Source: CAZHLD01 sp964533185
Lineage (GTDB): Bacteria > Acidobacteriota > Terriglobia > Acidiferrales > UBA7541
Length of the DNA stretch: 46,150 nucleotides
Direction of reading: 5' to 3'
NCBI GenBank assembly: GCA_964533185.1
Contig: CAZHLD010000019.1
Location: 1-46,150, forward strand
A program made the position numbers and the translations under genes. Shown here piece by piece: positions 16,866-23,511 of the stretch. The notes under the pieces were generated by a model that was given only the letters and a program-made list of their open reading frames with translations, made no database searches and was not told the origin of the DNA. The first letter of the stretch is position 1; every line of letters starts with the position of its first letter.

Positions 16866-16894
16866 TTGAATACGCCACCTGTTGCCGCTACAAT
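16866..16894 (+). promoter_or_regulatory. Sigma70-type promoter for the 16901 gene
   Basis: TTGAAT (16866-16871), 17-bp spacer, TACAAT (16889-16894). The expected start of transcription coincides with the GTG at 16901. Confidence 0.6.
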
Positions 16895-16900
16895 TGCTTC

Positions 16901-17251
16901 GTGAAGGTCATTCACAACTCTGTTTCTCCTCACCGCCGGGAAGGCCTCGAGCGCGCTGTTCTCTGCGCTCTGTGCCAACAGTTCAATGACCAGCCATTTC
17001 GCGCGCGTACAATCGACGTGCTCACTCACTTTCGATTCACCCTCCCGGACCATCAGTGTATCTTTGACGCTCTCGGTCAGATCCCTGCTTCCGATTCCAG
17101 AACCCTTCGCCAGCACCTGATGAACAGGCTCAGTAACATGGGCTTCCCTGATCTTGATATCGCCTTTCTGTTCGAGGGCCCATCCTGCTCGCCGGATAGA
17201 GCTCTCCAAATGCTCCGAGATCTCCTGGCTCTGACTGAAAAAGCTCCTTGA
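16901..17251 (+). CDS. Hypothetical protein, possibly from a leaderless mRNA
   Basis: A 116-aa cytosolic protein of unknown family. It contains RREGLERAVLCALCQQFND, IDVLTHFRFTLPDHQCIFDAL and NRLSNMGFPDLDIAFLFEG, a helical pattern reminiscent of DnaB/DnaG N-terminal helical bundles, but this resemblance is weak. The GTG is preferred because the promoter at 16866-16894 would place the transcript start at the codon itself; the frame upstream overlaps the divergent CAP gene and is not plausible. No ribosome site is present. Confidence 0.6.
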   Translation: MKVIHNSVSPHRREGLERAVLCALCQQFNDQPFRARTIDVLTHFRFTLPDHQCIFDALGQIPASDSRTLRQHLMNRLSNMGFPDLDIAFLFEGPSCSPDRALQMLRDLLALTEKAP

Positions 17252-17297
17252 CGCACACCGCCCATACTTTTCCAGGCCTCTCTACTCGATTCTTGCC

Positions 17298-17326
17298 TTG
17301 AATCCGGCGCTTACTCAGCCTATTCT
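17298..17326 (+). promoter_or_regulatory. Sigma70-type promoter for the 17362 gene
   Basis: TTGAAT (17298-17303), 17-bp spacer, TATTCT (17321-17326). Confidence 0.5.
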
Positions 17327-17361
17327 CTCCGCTAGCCTTTCTTCGGCCCGGGGTTTGTGTC

Positions 17362-18357
17362 TTGCTCCGAAATCGTACCTTGCTCTCGTTGGCTGGCAGG
17401 CGATCCTTCGCTCTTGCTTCTCTTGGCTTGGCCCTCTGTCTCTTGTTCGCCCCTGTCTGGGCCGCCCAACGCAAGAAACCTGCCCATACGGCTAACAAGA
17501 CTCTCTATCCGCAGCAACTCCAGCCCGGAGCTGCCGGCTCCTCAAAGGCTGGCCCGCGCAGTTGGATGCCTCCTGATATTGACGACGTGGTTCCGCCCGT
17601 TTCGCCCGATGTGCCTTGCACGTTGCCGGACGTGCTCAAGCCCGCCAGTGAGCGCGTCAAGGAGCTCGTTTCCAATCTCGAGCAGTTCACTGCCATCGAA
17701 AAGATTGAGCACGCCCAGATAAATTCGGAAGGCGAACCGGGCCGCGCGCAAGTGGTCGCCTACAAATACCTGGTCTCCATCTACGAGATCCGGCCGGGCT
17801 ACCTCAATGTGGAAGAAACCCGCGACGGCCAGGAAGCTCCCACCACCTTTCCAAAACAGTTGGCCACACACGGCCTGGCGGCGTTCGCTCTAATCTTTCA
17901 CCCCTTTTATGTAGATGATTTTGCAATGACCTGCGAAGGACTTGGCCAGTGGCGCGGCGCACCGGCCTGGCAAGTCCGCTTCGCCCAGCGGTCCGACCGA
18001 CTCCCCCGCTTCCGCACCTATCAGCTGCGCACTCGCCGCTTTCCGGTCAAGATCAAGGGACGAGCCTGGGTTGCCGCAGATTCCCATCAGGTTCTGCGCC
18101 TCGAAGTTGACCTGCTTGAGCCATTGCCCGAAATCAAGCTCCAAAGCGAACACCTGGACATCGAATACCGTCCGGTGGATTTCCCCAGGCGAAAGCTGCA
18201 GTTGTGGCTTCCCGAAAGTGCCGAGCTTTATCTGGACTTCCGCGGCTCCCGCCATTTTCGGAGGCACTCGTTCAGCGAGTTCCTCCTGTTCGCCGTGGAC
18301 TTGCGCCAACAAATCCACGACCCCAGGGAACCGCCCGAACCACCTCCCGCGAAGTAG
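17362..18357 (+). CDS. Exported hypothetical protein, 331 aa
   Basis: The N-terminal export signal contains RRSFALASLGLALCLLFAP, which could be Sec or Tat. A mature part of about 300 residues includes a helical segment (ERVKELVSNLEQFTAIEKIEH) and a beta-rich part with YKYLVSIYEIRPGYLNVEET, FHPFYVDDFAMTCEG and GRAWVAADSHQVLRLEVDL. The last of these resembles outer-membrane lipoprotein-sorting-like folds, but I cannot name the family. It ends in a Pro-rich tail. The start is TTG at 17362, with an alternative TTG at 17380; the predicted promoter lies just upstream. It converges with amrS. Confidence 0.68.
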   Translation: MLRNRTLLSLAGRRSFALASLGLALCLLFAPVWAAQRKKPAHTANKTLYPQQLQPGAAGSSKAGPRSWMPPDIDDVVPPVSPDVPCTLPDVLKPASERVKELVSNLEQFTAIEKIEHAQINSEGEPGRAQVVAYKYLVSIYEIRPGYLNVEETRDGQEAPTTFPKQLATHGLAAFALIFHPFYVDDFAMTCEGLGQWRGAPAWQVRFAQRSDRLPRFRTYQLRTRRFPVKIKGRAWVAADSHQVLRLEVDLLEPLPEIKLQSEHLDIEYRPVDFPRRKLQLWLPESAELYLDFRGSRHFRRHSFSEFLLFAVDLRQQIHDPREPPEPPPAK

Positions 18358-18434
18358 TGCCCGCAGACAGTAACCTCGGCCCCAGCAAGACATGCACTTT
18401 CACGGCAATAATGCTGTGGCTACGGCTCGGACTT

Positions 18435-19556
18435 CTACAGGTTTAAGGCGTCGTGCCTTTGCGCCGCCTCACGAGCCTTACTGTAGGCCCGGAGGGGAGT
18501 TTGACCGCGGGGATTCGCCCAGGGCCCGGGCACTTTGTGGCCGCAAGCCGGACAGGCGCCATCGACCAGCCGGTTCTCCAGCACTTGGTGCCACGATCGC
18601 TGCACGAGCACGTGACCACAGGAGGGACATATCGTGTGCCCGCCATCGCTCCAGATATTTCCTTCGTACACGTAGTGCAGCCCAACCTCGCGCGCGATCT
18701 TGCGAGCCATATGCAAGGTCTCTGGTGGAGTGTTCGGTTTGTCGCGCAGCTTAAAGTCCGGATGGAACGCCGTGAAATGCAGCGGGACTTCGGGCCCCAA
18801 ATGCTCGAGCACCCATTCGGATAGCTGTCGAATCTCCTTCGGGTCATCGTTCAGCGTGGGAATGATCAGGTTGGTGATCTCAAACCAGACACTGGTCTCA
18901 TTCTTCAGCCACTCGAGGGTCTCCAGAACGGGCTGGAGATGCGTCAGCGTGATCTTGCCGTAAAAGTTCTCCGTAAATGCCTTCAGGTCCACGTTGGCGG
19001 CATCAATATGGTCGTAGATGTCGTGGAAGGCTTCGTAGGTGATGTAGCCATTGGTCACCATCACCGTATTCAGGCCGTACTCCTTGGCCGCCGCGCAGAT
19101 GTCGATCACGTACTCGCCCCAAATGGTCGGCTCGTTGTAGGTAAACGCCAGTGACGGGCAGCCGTGCTGAATGGCGAGGAGCACAACGTCCTCTGGCGGC
19201 AGGTGCGTCGAATGCACCTGATCGTGCTTCGACTTCGAGATATCCCAGTTCTGGCAAAAGAAACAGCCCATGTTGCAGCCGGCTGTACCCAGGGAAAGAA
19301 TCTTGCTGCCCGGCAGGAAGTGGTTGAGCGGCTTCTTTTCAATTGGGTCAATCTGAATGGCTGCCGGCGAGGCATACCCCAGGCTGTAGAGCTTGCCGCC
19401 CTGGTTGACGCGGATAAAGCAGAAACCGGACTGCCCCTCGCCGATATGGCAGTGGCGCGGGCAGAGGTAGCAGTGCGTCTTTCCGCCCGGTTCCGGCTCC
19501 CACCACTGCGCTTCGTGGAGTTCCTGCGTTTTCTGGAGGATCTTGAGGTCTTGCAC
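18435..19556 (-). CDS. amrS: AmmeMemoRadiSam system radical SAM enzyme
   Basis: Radical SAM protein of the pyruvate-formate-lyase-activase-like AmrS group. The [4Fe-4S] motif is CNMGCFFC (Cys94, Cys98, Cys101), preceded by an N-terminal Cys set (CYLCPRHC and a later Cys, residues 29-46). Downstream are FTYNEPTIWGEY and VDLKAFTENFYGKIT, then a C-terminal zinc-ribbon-like pair (CPSCGH, CPACGH). The partners AMMECR1 and Memo are not in the window. The GTG at 19556 follows AGGAGAGG at a good distance; the upstream in-frame ATG at 19649 has no such site. The biological role of the system is not established. Confidence 0.9.
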   Translation of the reverse strand: MQDLKILQKTQELHEAQWWEPEPGGKTHCYLCPRHCHIGEGQSGFCFIRVNQGGKLYSLGYASPAAIQIDPIEKKPLNHFLPGSKILSLGTAGCNMGCFFCQNWDISKSKHDQVHSTHLPPEDVVLLAIQHGCPSLAFTYNEPTIWGEYVIDICAAAKEYGLNTVMVTNGYITYEAFHDIYDHIDAANVDLKAFTENFYGKITLTHLQPVLETLEWLKNETSVWFEITNLIIPTLNDDPKEIRQLSEWVLEHLGPEVPLHFTAFHPDFKLRDKPNTPPETLHMARKIAREVGLHYVYEGNIWSDGGHTICPSCGHVLVQRSWHQVLENRLVDGACPACGHKVPGPWANPRGQTPLRAYSKAREAAQRHDALNL

Positions 19557-19598
19557 CGATCCTCTCCTGCCGGCCCGAGCCGTTTCCGATCTGAGCCA

Positions 19599-19629
19599 AG
19601 TATACACCTTCTCCACCCGGGAGATGCAA
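19599..19629 (-). promoter_or_regulatory. Possible promoter for amrS
   Basis: On the minus strand TTGCAT (19624-19629) is followed by TATACT (19599-19604) at 19 bp, or by TGTATA at 17 bp. Confidence 0.4.
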
Positions 19630-19688
19630 TGGAGGCCCACATGAGGCACACATTGAAAGAAACTGATCTGGAGGTTTCGAAGGGCTAT

Positions 19689-19907
19689 CTAGGACGACTG
19701 CTCGCGCCGTCGCTCTTCGGCCCAGCGCAGAAAGCGCCGCATTCGGTCCCGTTCGACCCAGATGAGCCGGAAAAATGTTCGCGCATCCAGGTCGGCTGCT
19801 TGCGGACCGAAGAATGTCTCCATGCGCCAGCGGATGTAAGGGCTTTGCCAGGGGTTGAGGCGGTAGCCCTTTGCGGCTACCCAGTAGTAGCGCAGGGCGC
19901 TCAGCAT
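19689..19907 (-). CDS. Small conserved-type protein, 72 aa
   Basis: A compact, aromatic and arginine-rich protein (YYWVAAKGYRLNPWQSPYIRWRMETFFG; FFRLIWVERDRMRRFLRWAEERR). GGATGAGAG precedes the ATG. It has the look of a conserved small lineage protein; there is no membrane helix and no named family. It lies upstream of amrS on the same strand with a gap of about 130 bp that holds the amrS promoter candidate. Confidence 0.7.
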   Translation of the reverse strand: MLSALRYYWVAAKGYRLNPWQSPYIRWRMETFFGPQAADLDARTFFRLIWVERDRMRRFLRWAEERRREQSS

Positions 19908-20102
19908 TCTCTCATCCGTAGAAAAAGCGCAGGCATGCGCTGAGATGATACTACGCCGGCTGGGCGCATCGGCACCGGGGTATCGAGCGAAAGGTTGAGG
20001 CTCCAGATTCTCGACACGGCCCGGTTTTGGTAATGACTCAGTTTGATTTTACATTTGCCTCGCCTCACAAAGCTCTTGCTTCCCAATGTGCGAAAGTCTA
20101 TC

Positions 20103-20447
20103 ATGGCGAAGAAAAGGAGAAACGGACTAATGACTGCCCAAGAGGAAAGAGAAGCAAAGGCCAGAATCCTTCTAGAGCACGCAGAAACAGAAAAAGCCGT
20201 TGAGCTAAGAAGAGCCGAAGCCTTCAGGATTTCGGGCACGTTGCAAACAGCCAGTCAAATGCTGCGTTCCAATCCCGACAGTCTCATATTTGAAGGGGAT
20301 TCTTTCCCTTCGGAGTTGATGCGTGTTCAGCAAGTGTCTGCAAATGATTTGAACGTTGAAACTATTAGGGCACTTGTACTTGAAATACGCGAATTGCAAG
20401 AAAAACTGGCGCGTCTGACGGAGCAAAAATCTAGAATCGGTTTCTAG
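20103..20447 (+). CDS. Hypothetical coiled-coil protein, 114 aa
   Basis: A charged, helical protein: a basic start (MAKKRRNG), then a long EEREAKARILLEHAETEKAVELRRAE helix and a C-terminal helix IRALVLEIRELQEKLARLTEQ, both likely coiled coils. Base composition is clearly more AT-rich than the neighbours. The ATG at 20103 is chosen over the upstream in-frame start at 20043, which would add a basic hydrophobic extension without a ribosome site. Function unknown; possibly horizontally acquired. Confidence 0.6.
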   Translation: MAKKRRNGLMTAQEEREAKARILLEHAETEKAVELRRAEAFRISGTLQTASQMLRSNPDSLIFEGDSFPSELMRVQQVSANDLNVETIRALVLEIRELQEKLARLTEQKSRIGF

Positions 20448-20632
20448 CCCAGTAGTTCCGCAATTTCTTCTACGCTCCAAACATGATCTGCAATTCCCGC
20501 TTCCATCGCTGGCGCTAGGCAGGCCGTTGCCCTTCGCGTCCTTGCCCCGCACCGAGGTGACGTCTGGGGGTTTCCGGGCGGGTTGCCGTTTTTCAGCCAT
20601 CCCCACCGCTTTGCGTGGGGTTCATTGTTCAT
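20444..20632 (-). pseudogene. Short chimeric ORF, probably a mobile-element remnant
   Basis: The 62-codon frame begins MNNEPHAKRWGWLKNGNPPG and continues QTSPRCGARTRRATACLAPAM. This is the N-terminal pattern of the small HGG-x-STGPRT-type proteins common near phage and transposon genes, but the HGG...STGPRT part is absent. Instead it passes at APAM into EAGIADHVWSVEEIAELLG, which resembles the C-terminus of small transposase-linked proteins. I read it as a recombinant remnant. Assignment by eye only. Confidence 0.4.
20601..20620 (+). terminator. Possible terminator hairpin after the 20103 gene
   Basis: CCCCACCGC-TTT-GCGTGGGG can form a bulged stem with a 3-base loop, followed by TTCATTGTTCATTTT. 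It lies 150 bp after the stop, so the assignment is weak. Confidence 0.35.
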
Positions 20633-20658
20633 TTTGCTTCTTCTCCGTCCGTCCCGCG

Positions 20659-20688
20659 TTGACTTCCCGACTTCGACGAGCCTATATT
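20659..20688 (+). promoter_or_regulatory. Sigma70-type promoter for the 20713 gene
   Basis: TTGACT (20659-20664), 18-bp spacer, TATATT (20683-20688). The AAGGA at 20696-20700 would fall at the start of the transcript. Confidence 0.6.
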
Positions 20689-20712
20689 CCCACCGAAGGA
20701 TTACTTAGCAAA

Positions 20713-21540
20713 ATGCCTGACGCTGCACCCGAACAAAACTTCAGTCGTCGCTCGTCTTGGAAGCGCCTCGCTATTGTAAGCGCATCTGCGGGCGCGGGTG
20801 GTGTGCTTGCCCTTTCCCTGATTCTTTGGGCTTACCTATGGTTCAGCAGCCGTCCACATCCGTGGGACAATGCGGCAGTAACAGCGAAGTTCAAAGAATT
20901 ACGTGTCGAGGAGAAGAAGGGAGATGCCCTCGACCGCCTAATGAAGCATCGGCACTATACGATTCTGCTCGTCTACGACCTCACAAACACAACTATGAAG
21001 GATTACGAACTTTCCCTCCCCTCCACCGCGATGGCACCGATGGGGCTACGCTCTGGGAGTCTACTTAGTTTTCCCGATCTGCATTGGGAGGTTGAAAAAG
21101 TAAGGACGTTTTCGCCTCCAGCGGGGGCAATATCTTCCAAGCAAGACAAAATCGTTGAATTGCCGGACGGTCGCATAGTAGCGTTCCCTGCGAAGATGAG
21201 TGATGACGAGATTTCTGCGGTTATCCGCAGAGAGGAAGCCTTCGCAGCGGCCCGCGAGCAAATCAGGAATCAGCAACCTGACGTATGGGCACAAGCTGCT
21301 GCCGAACTTGCTGCCGAACGAAAGAAATTCGACCCCGAGCCGATCTTGATTCCTGCGCTTCATACAGTGCGTGTGGATTTTTATTTTGAGGCCACGTATT
21401 CGCTAGAGTTTGCCAACGGTAAGGGGCCACATGAGCTTGCCGGGCATTTCTTGCGAGACGTGGATGCCCTCGTTCTGCTGGATGGCAAGAGCCGTTACCG
21501 CATTGAACTACCGCTAGCCCAATTCAAAAAGGCTAAATGA
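20713..21540 (+). CDS. Single-pass membrane protein of unknown function
   Basis: A 275-aa protein with a short basic cytosolic N-terminus, one membrane helix at about residues 20-42 (LAIVSASAGAGGVLALSLILWAYLWF) and a large external or periplasmic part with YTILLVYDLTNTTMKDYELSLPS, an Ala/Glu-rich helix (REEAFAAAREQIRNQQ) and a beta-rich end. No family recognised. The ATG at 20713 follows AAGGA by 12 bases and lies 25 bp after the -10 of the predicted promoter. Composition is lower in GC than the flanking region, like the 20103 gene. Confidence 0.68.
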   Translation: MPDAAPEQNFSRRSSWKRLAIVSASAGAGGVLALSLILWAYLWFSSRPHPWDNAAVTAKFKELRVEEKKGDALDRLMKHRHYTILLVYDLTNTTMKDYELSLPSTAMAPMGLRSGSLLSFPDLHWEVEKVRTFSPPAGAISSKQDKIVELPDGRIVAFPAKMSDDEISAVIRREEAFAAAREQIRNQQPDVWAQAAAELAAERKKFDPEPILIPALHTVRVDFYFEATYSLEFANGKGPHELAGHFLRDVDALVLLDGKSRYRIELPLAQFKKAK

Positions 21541-21603
21541 ATGAAGGAGCAGCCCAGTGCCGCGCTAGGCGAGAGAGTGATCCTAGGGCCGGGTCGGCTC
21601 GCT

Positions 21604-22131
21604 CTACTTCCAGCCCTTGCGCTCCCGGAGCGCCGCTATGTGGGCCACGTGGTGAGGTCCATGCCAGGCGTATAGCGCCAGGAGCTTGTCGAGCGTCATC
21701 AGGCCGTCCTCAGGGTGGTTCAGCGGCCGCGCAAAGTCCTGAGAGGACATCGACTCCAGCACCTTCACCCAGCGCCGGTGAAGCGACTCCAGCAGCGTGA
21801 GGGAGACTTCGGGCGGTGTCGTCTTTGAATCTGCCATCTCGGCCCACCGCGCCTCGTCGTAGGTCTTGATTGTCGGCTGCTCCTCGGTGAGTGCCAGCTT
21901 AAAGCGAACATAGGCGTTCAGGTGACTGTCCGGGATGTGGTGCACCAACTGACGCACGGTCCATCCCCCATCGCGGTACGGTGTATCCATCTGCTCTGTG
22001 GAAAGCCCTGCGAGCGCAGCGCGAAGACGGGCCGGCGTCTGGTCAATCTCCGCAATGCAGCGCACCCGCTGCGCATCATCTTGCATGCCCTGGTAAGCGA
22101 ACTTGCCAATCGGGTACCGCGGGTCGTTCAT
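21604..22131 (-). CDS. YfiT/DinB-fold putative metal-dependent hydrolase (bacillithiol transferase-like)
   Basis: A four-helix DinB-superfamily protein of 175 aa. It shows the YfiT signature: YPIGKF near the start, WTVRQLVHHIPDSHLNAYVRFKL with the first metal His, and YAWHGPHHVAHI with the second and third. YfiT-like proteins of this group include bacillithiol S-transferases. A BshB1 homologue at 42.7 kb fits a bacillithiol-making host, but the substrate here is inferred. The ATG at 22131 has GAAGG 7 bases upstream; GTG at 22137 is too close to it. It lies about 50 bp downstream of coxG on the same strand. Confidence 0.85.
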   Translation of the reverse strand: MNDPRYPIGKFAYQGMQDDAQRVRCIAEIDQTPARLRAALAGLSTEQMDTPYRDGGWTVRQLVHHIPDSHLNAYVRFKLALTEEQPTIKTYDEARWAEMADSKTTPPEVSLTLLESLHRRWVKVLESMSSQDFARPLNHPEDGLMTLDKLLALYAWHGPHHVAHIAALRERKGWK

Positions 22132-22183
22132 CGCCACACCTTCATTCTTGAATTGTCGTCAAGGACCGGTGCCACCTTTGCGC

Positions 22184-22636
22184 CTATTTCATGTTGCCTG
22201 CCTGCTGCAGTTCCTTTGCAGCGCTTTCAAAAAACTGCTGGATAATCCTTCGCGCGGCCACGTCAATCATCCGTTGGCCCACCGCAGCAATCATTCCGCC
22301 CACCTGCGCCTCCCCGGAATAACGCACCTCGGTTTGCCCCTTCTTCGCTGCCATCTCCAGATGCCCTTCGCCCTTCACAAAGCCCGGAACGCCCTTTCCC
22401 TCCAGCCGCAAGCGCATGGACCGGGGTGGCTTCTTCTCCGTCAGTTCTAGGCTGCCTGTATACTTTCCGGAAATAGCCGCCAGGGCAAATTTCACAACCG
22501 CCTTGTAGCGATCTGGCCCATCCGGTTCCAATCGTTCACAGCCCGGCAGGCATTTCGCCAGGCGCTCGGGGTCATTCAGCAGGGCCCACACGTGTTCCGG
22601 AGTTCCAGACAGCAGTACTTCGCCCTGTACTTTCAC
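22184..22636 (-). CDS. coxG: CoxG-like SRPBCC protein
   Basis: A member of the carbon monoxide dehydrogenase subunit G family, a START/SRPBCC-fold protein: MKVQGEVLLSGTPEHVWALL, DPERLAKCLPGCERLEPDG, and FVKGEGHLEM followed by AAVGQRMID. It is thought to help membrane attachment or maturation of the hydroxylase. At 150 aa it is the normal length. Its ATG overlaps the 3' end of coxM by 4 bases, which implies translational coupling at the end of the operon. It has no C-terminal membrane anchor here. Confidence 0.9.
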   Translation of the reverse strand: MKVQGEVLLSGTPEHVWALLNDPERLAKCLPGCERLEPDGPDRYKAVVKFALAAISGKYTGSLELTEKKPPRSMRLRLEGKGVPGFVKGEGHLEMAAKKGQTEVRYSGEAQVGGMIAAVGQRMIDVAARRIIQQFFESAAKELQQAGNMK

Positions 22637-23511
22637 GCCTTCTTCCCATTAGCGCGTGCCAATGCTCGCTCAATTGCTCGGCGCGTAAAAACGACAGCCA
22701 TCTCACGCCGATACTCAGCCGATGCGTGCAAGTCAGAAAGCGCCTCGATGCCGACTGCTGCGTGCCGAGCCGCTTCTGCCACCACATGGGGACTAGCCTT
22801 CTTACCACTCAGTGCCTTCTCAACAGCCTCCGCTCGGTAGGCCTTCGGGCCCACACCGGTCAGACCCACAGCAATGTCCTCGATCTTGCCACTCTTTCCG
22901 CAAGTCAACCGTACGGCTGCGCCCACAATGGCGAACCCCGACGCGGCCTGATGCAGCTTTGCATACGCAGTTCCCGTTCGCGGCGCCAGCATCGGAACGC
23001 GCACCTGGCTGAGAATTTCGCCCGGCCTGAGCTGCGTGGTGAGCATGTCCACAAAGAACTCCCGGGCCGGAATTATCCGCGCCCCCGCCGAGCTGGCGGC
23101 CACGATCTGAGCGTCCAGCGCAAGGATGGCTGCTGGATAATCCGCTGCTGGGTCGGCGTGCGCCAAGCTGCCCCCCAGCGTGCCCCGGTTCCGCACCTGT
23201 ACGTCAGCGATCGCTTCCGCCGTTTCTGCCAACAGCGGGCACCGGACACGAAGTAGATCCGACGCGGCAATCTCTGCGTGTGTGGTCATCGCACCGATAG
23301 CAATCTGGCCGCTTTCCTCTCGTACATAACTCATTCCCCGCAGACGTCCAATATCAATGATGAACCGTGGCGCGGCCAGTCGGAGCTTCATCAGCGGCAA
23401 CAGGCTGTGGCCGCCGGCGAGAATCTTCGCCTCATCGCCGTGCCGCTCGACCAACCGCAGCGCCTCCTCAAGCGTCTTGGGCGCAAAATACTCAAATGCA
23501 ACCGGGATCAT
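22633..23511 (-). CDS. coxM: Molybdenum hydroxylase FAD-binding subunit (CoxM-like)
   Basis: The medium subunit of a xanthine-dehydrogenase-family hydroxylase. It carries FAD in the FAD_binding_5 fold: AKILAGGHSLLPLMKLRLA near residues 29-47, GAMTTHAEIA, VRNRGTLGGSLAHADPAADYPA (the second FAD motif), and a C-terminal CO_deh_flav_C domain. It passes electrons from the Fe-S subunit to the acceptor. At 292 aa it is full length. It overlaps coxL by 4 bases at its start and coxG at its end. Confidence 0.93.
   Translation of the reverse strand: MIPVAFEYFAPKTLEEALRLVERHGDEAKILAGGHSLLPLMKLRLAAPRFIIDIGRLRGMSYVREESGQIAIGAMTTHAEIAASDLLRVRCPLLAETAEAIADVQVRNRGTLGGSLAHADPAADYPAAILALDAQIVAASSAGARIIPAREFFVDMLTTQLRPGEILSQVRVPMLAPRTGTAYAKLHQAASGFAIVGAAVRLTCGKSGKIEDIAVGLTGVGPKAYRAEAVEKALSGKKASPHVVAEAARHAAVGIEALSDLHASAEYRREMAVVFTRRAIERALARANGKKA

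Noticed and set aside
16682..16900. N-terminal extension of the 16901 gene
   Set aside because: It would overlap the divergent CAP gene and its signal peptide region and ignore the promoter.
19164..19943. 259-codon plus-strand frame across the amrS upstream region
   Set aside because: It overlaps two minus-strand genes with ribosome sites and has no recognisable domain.
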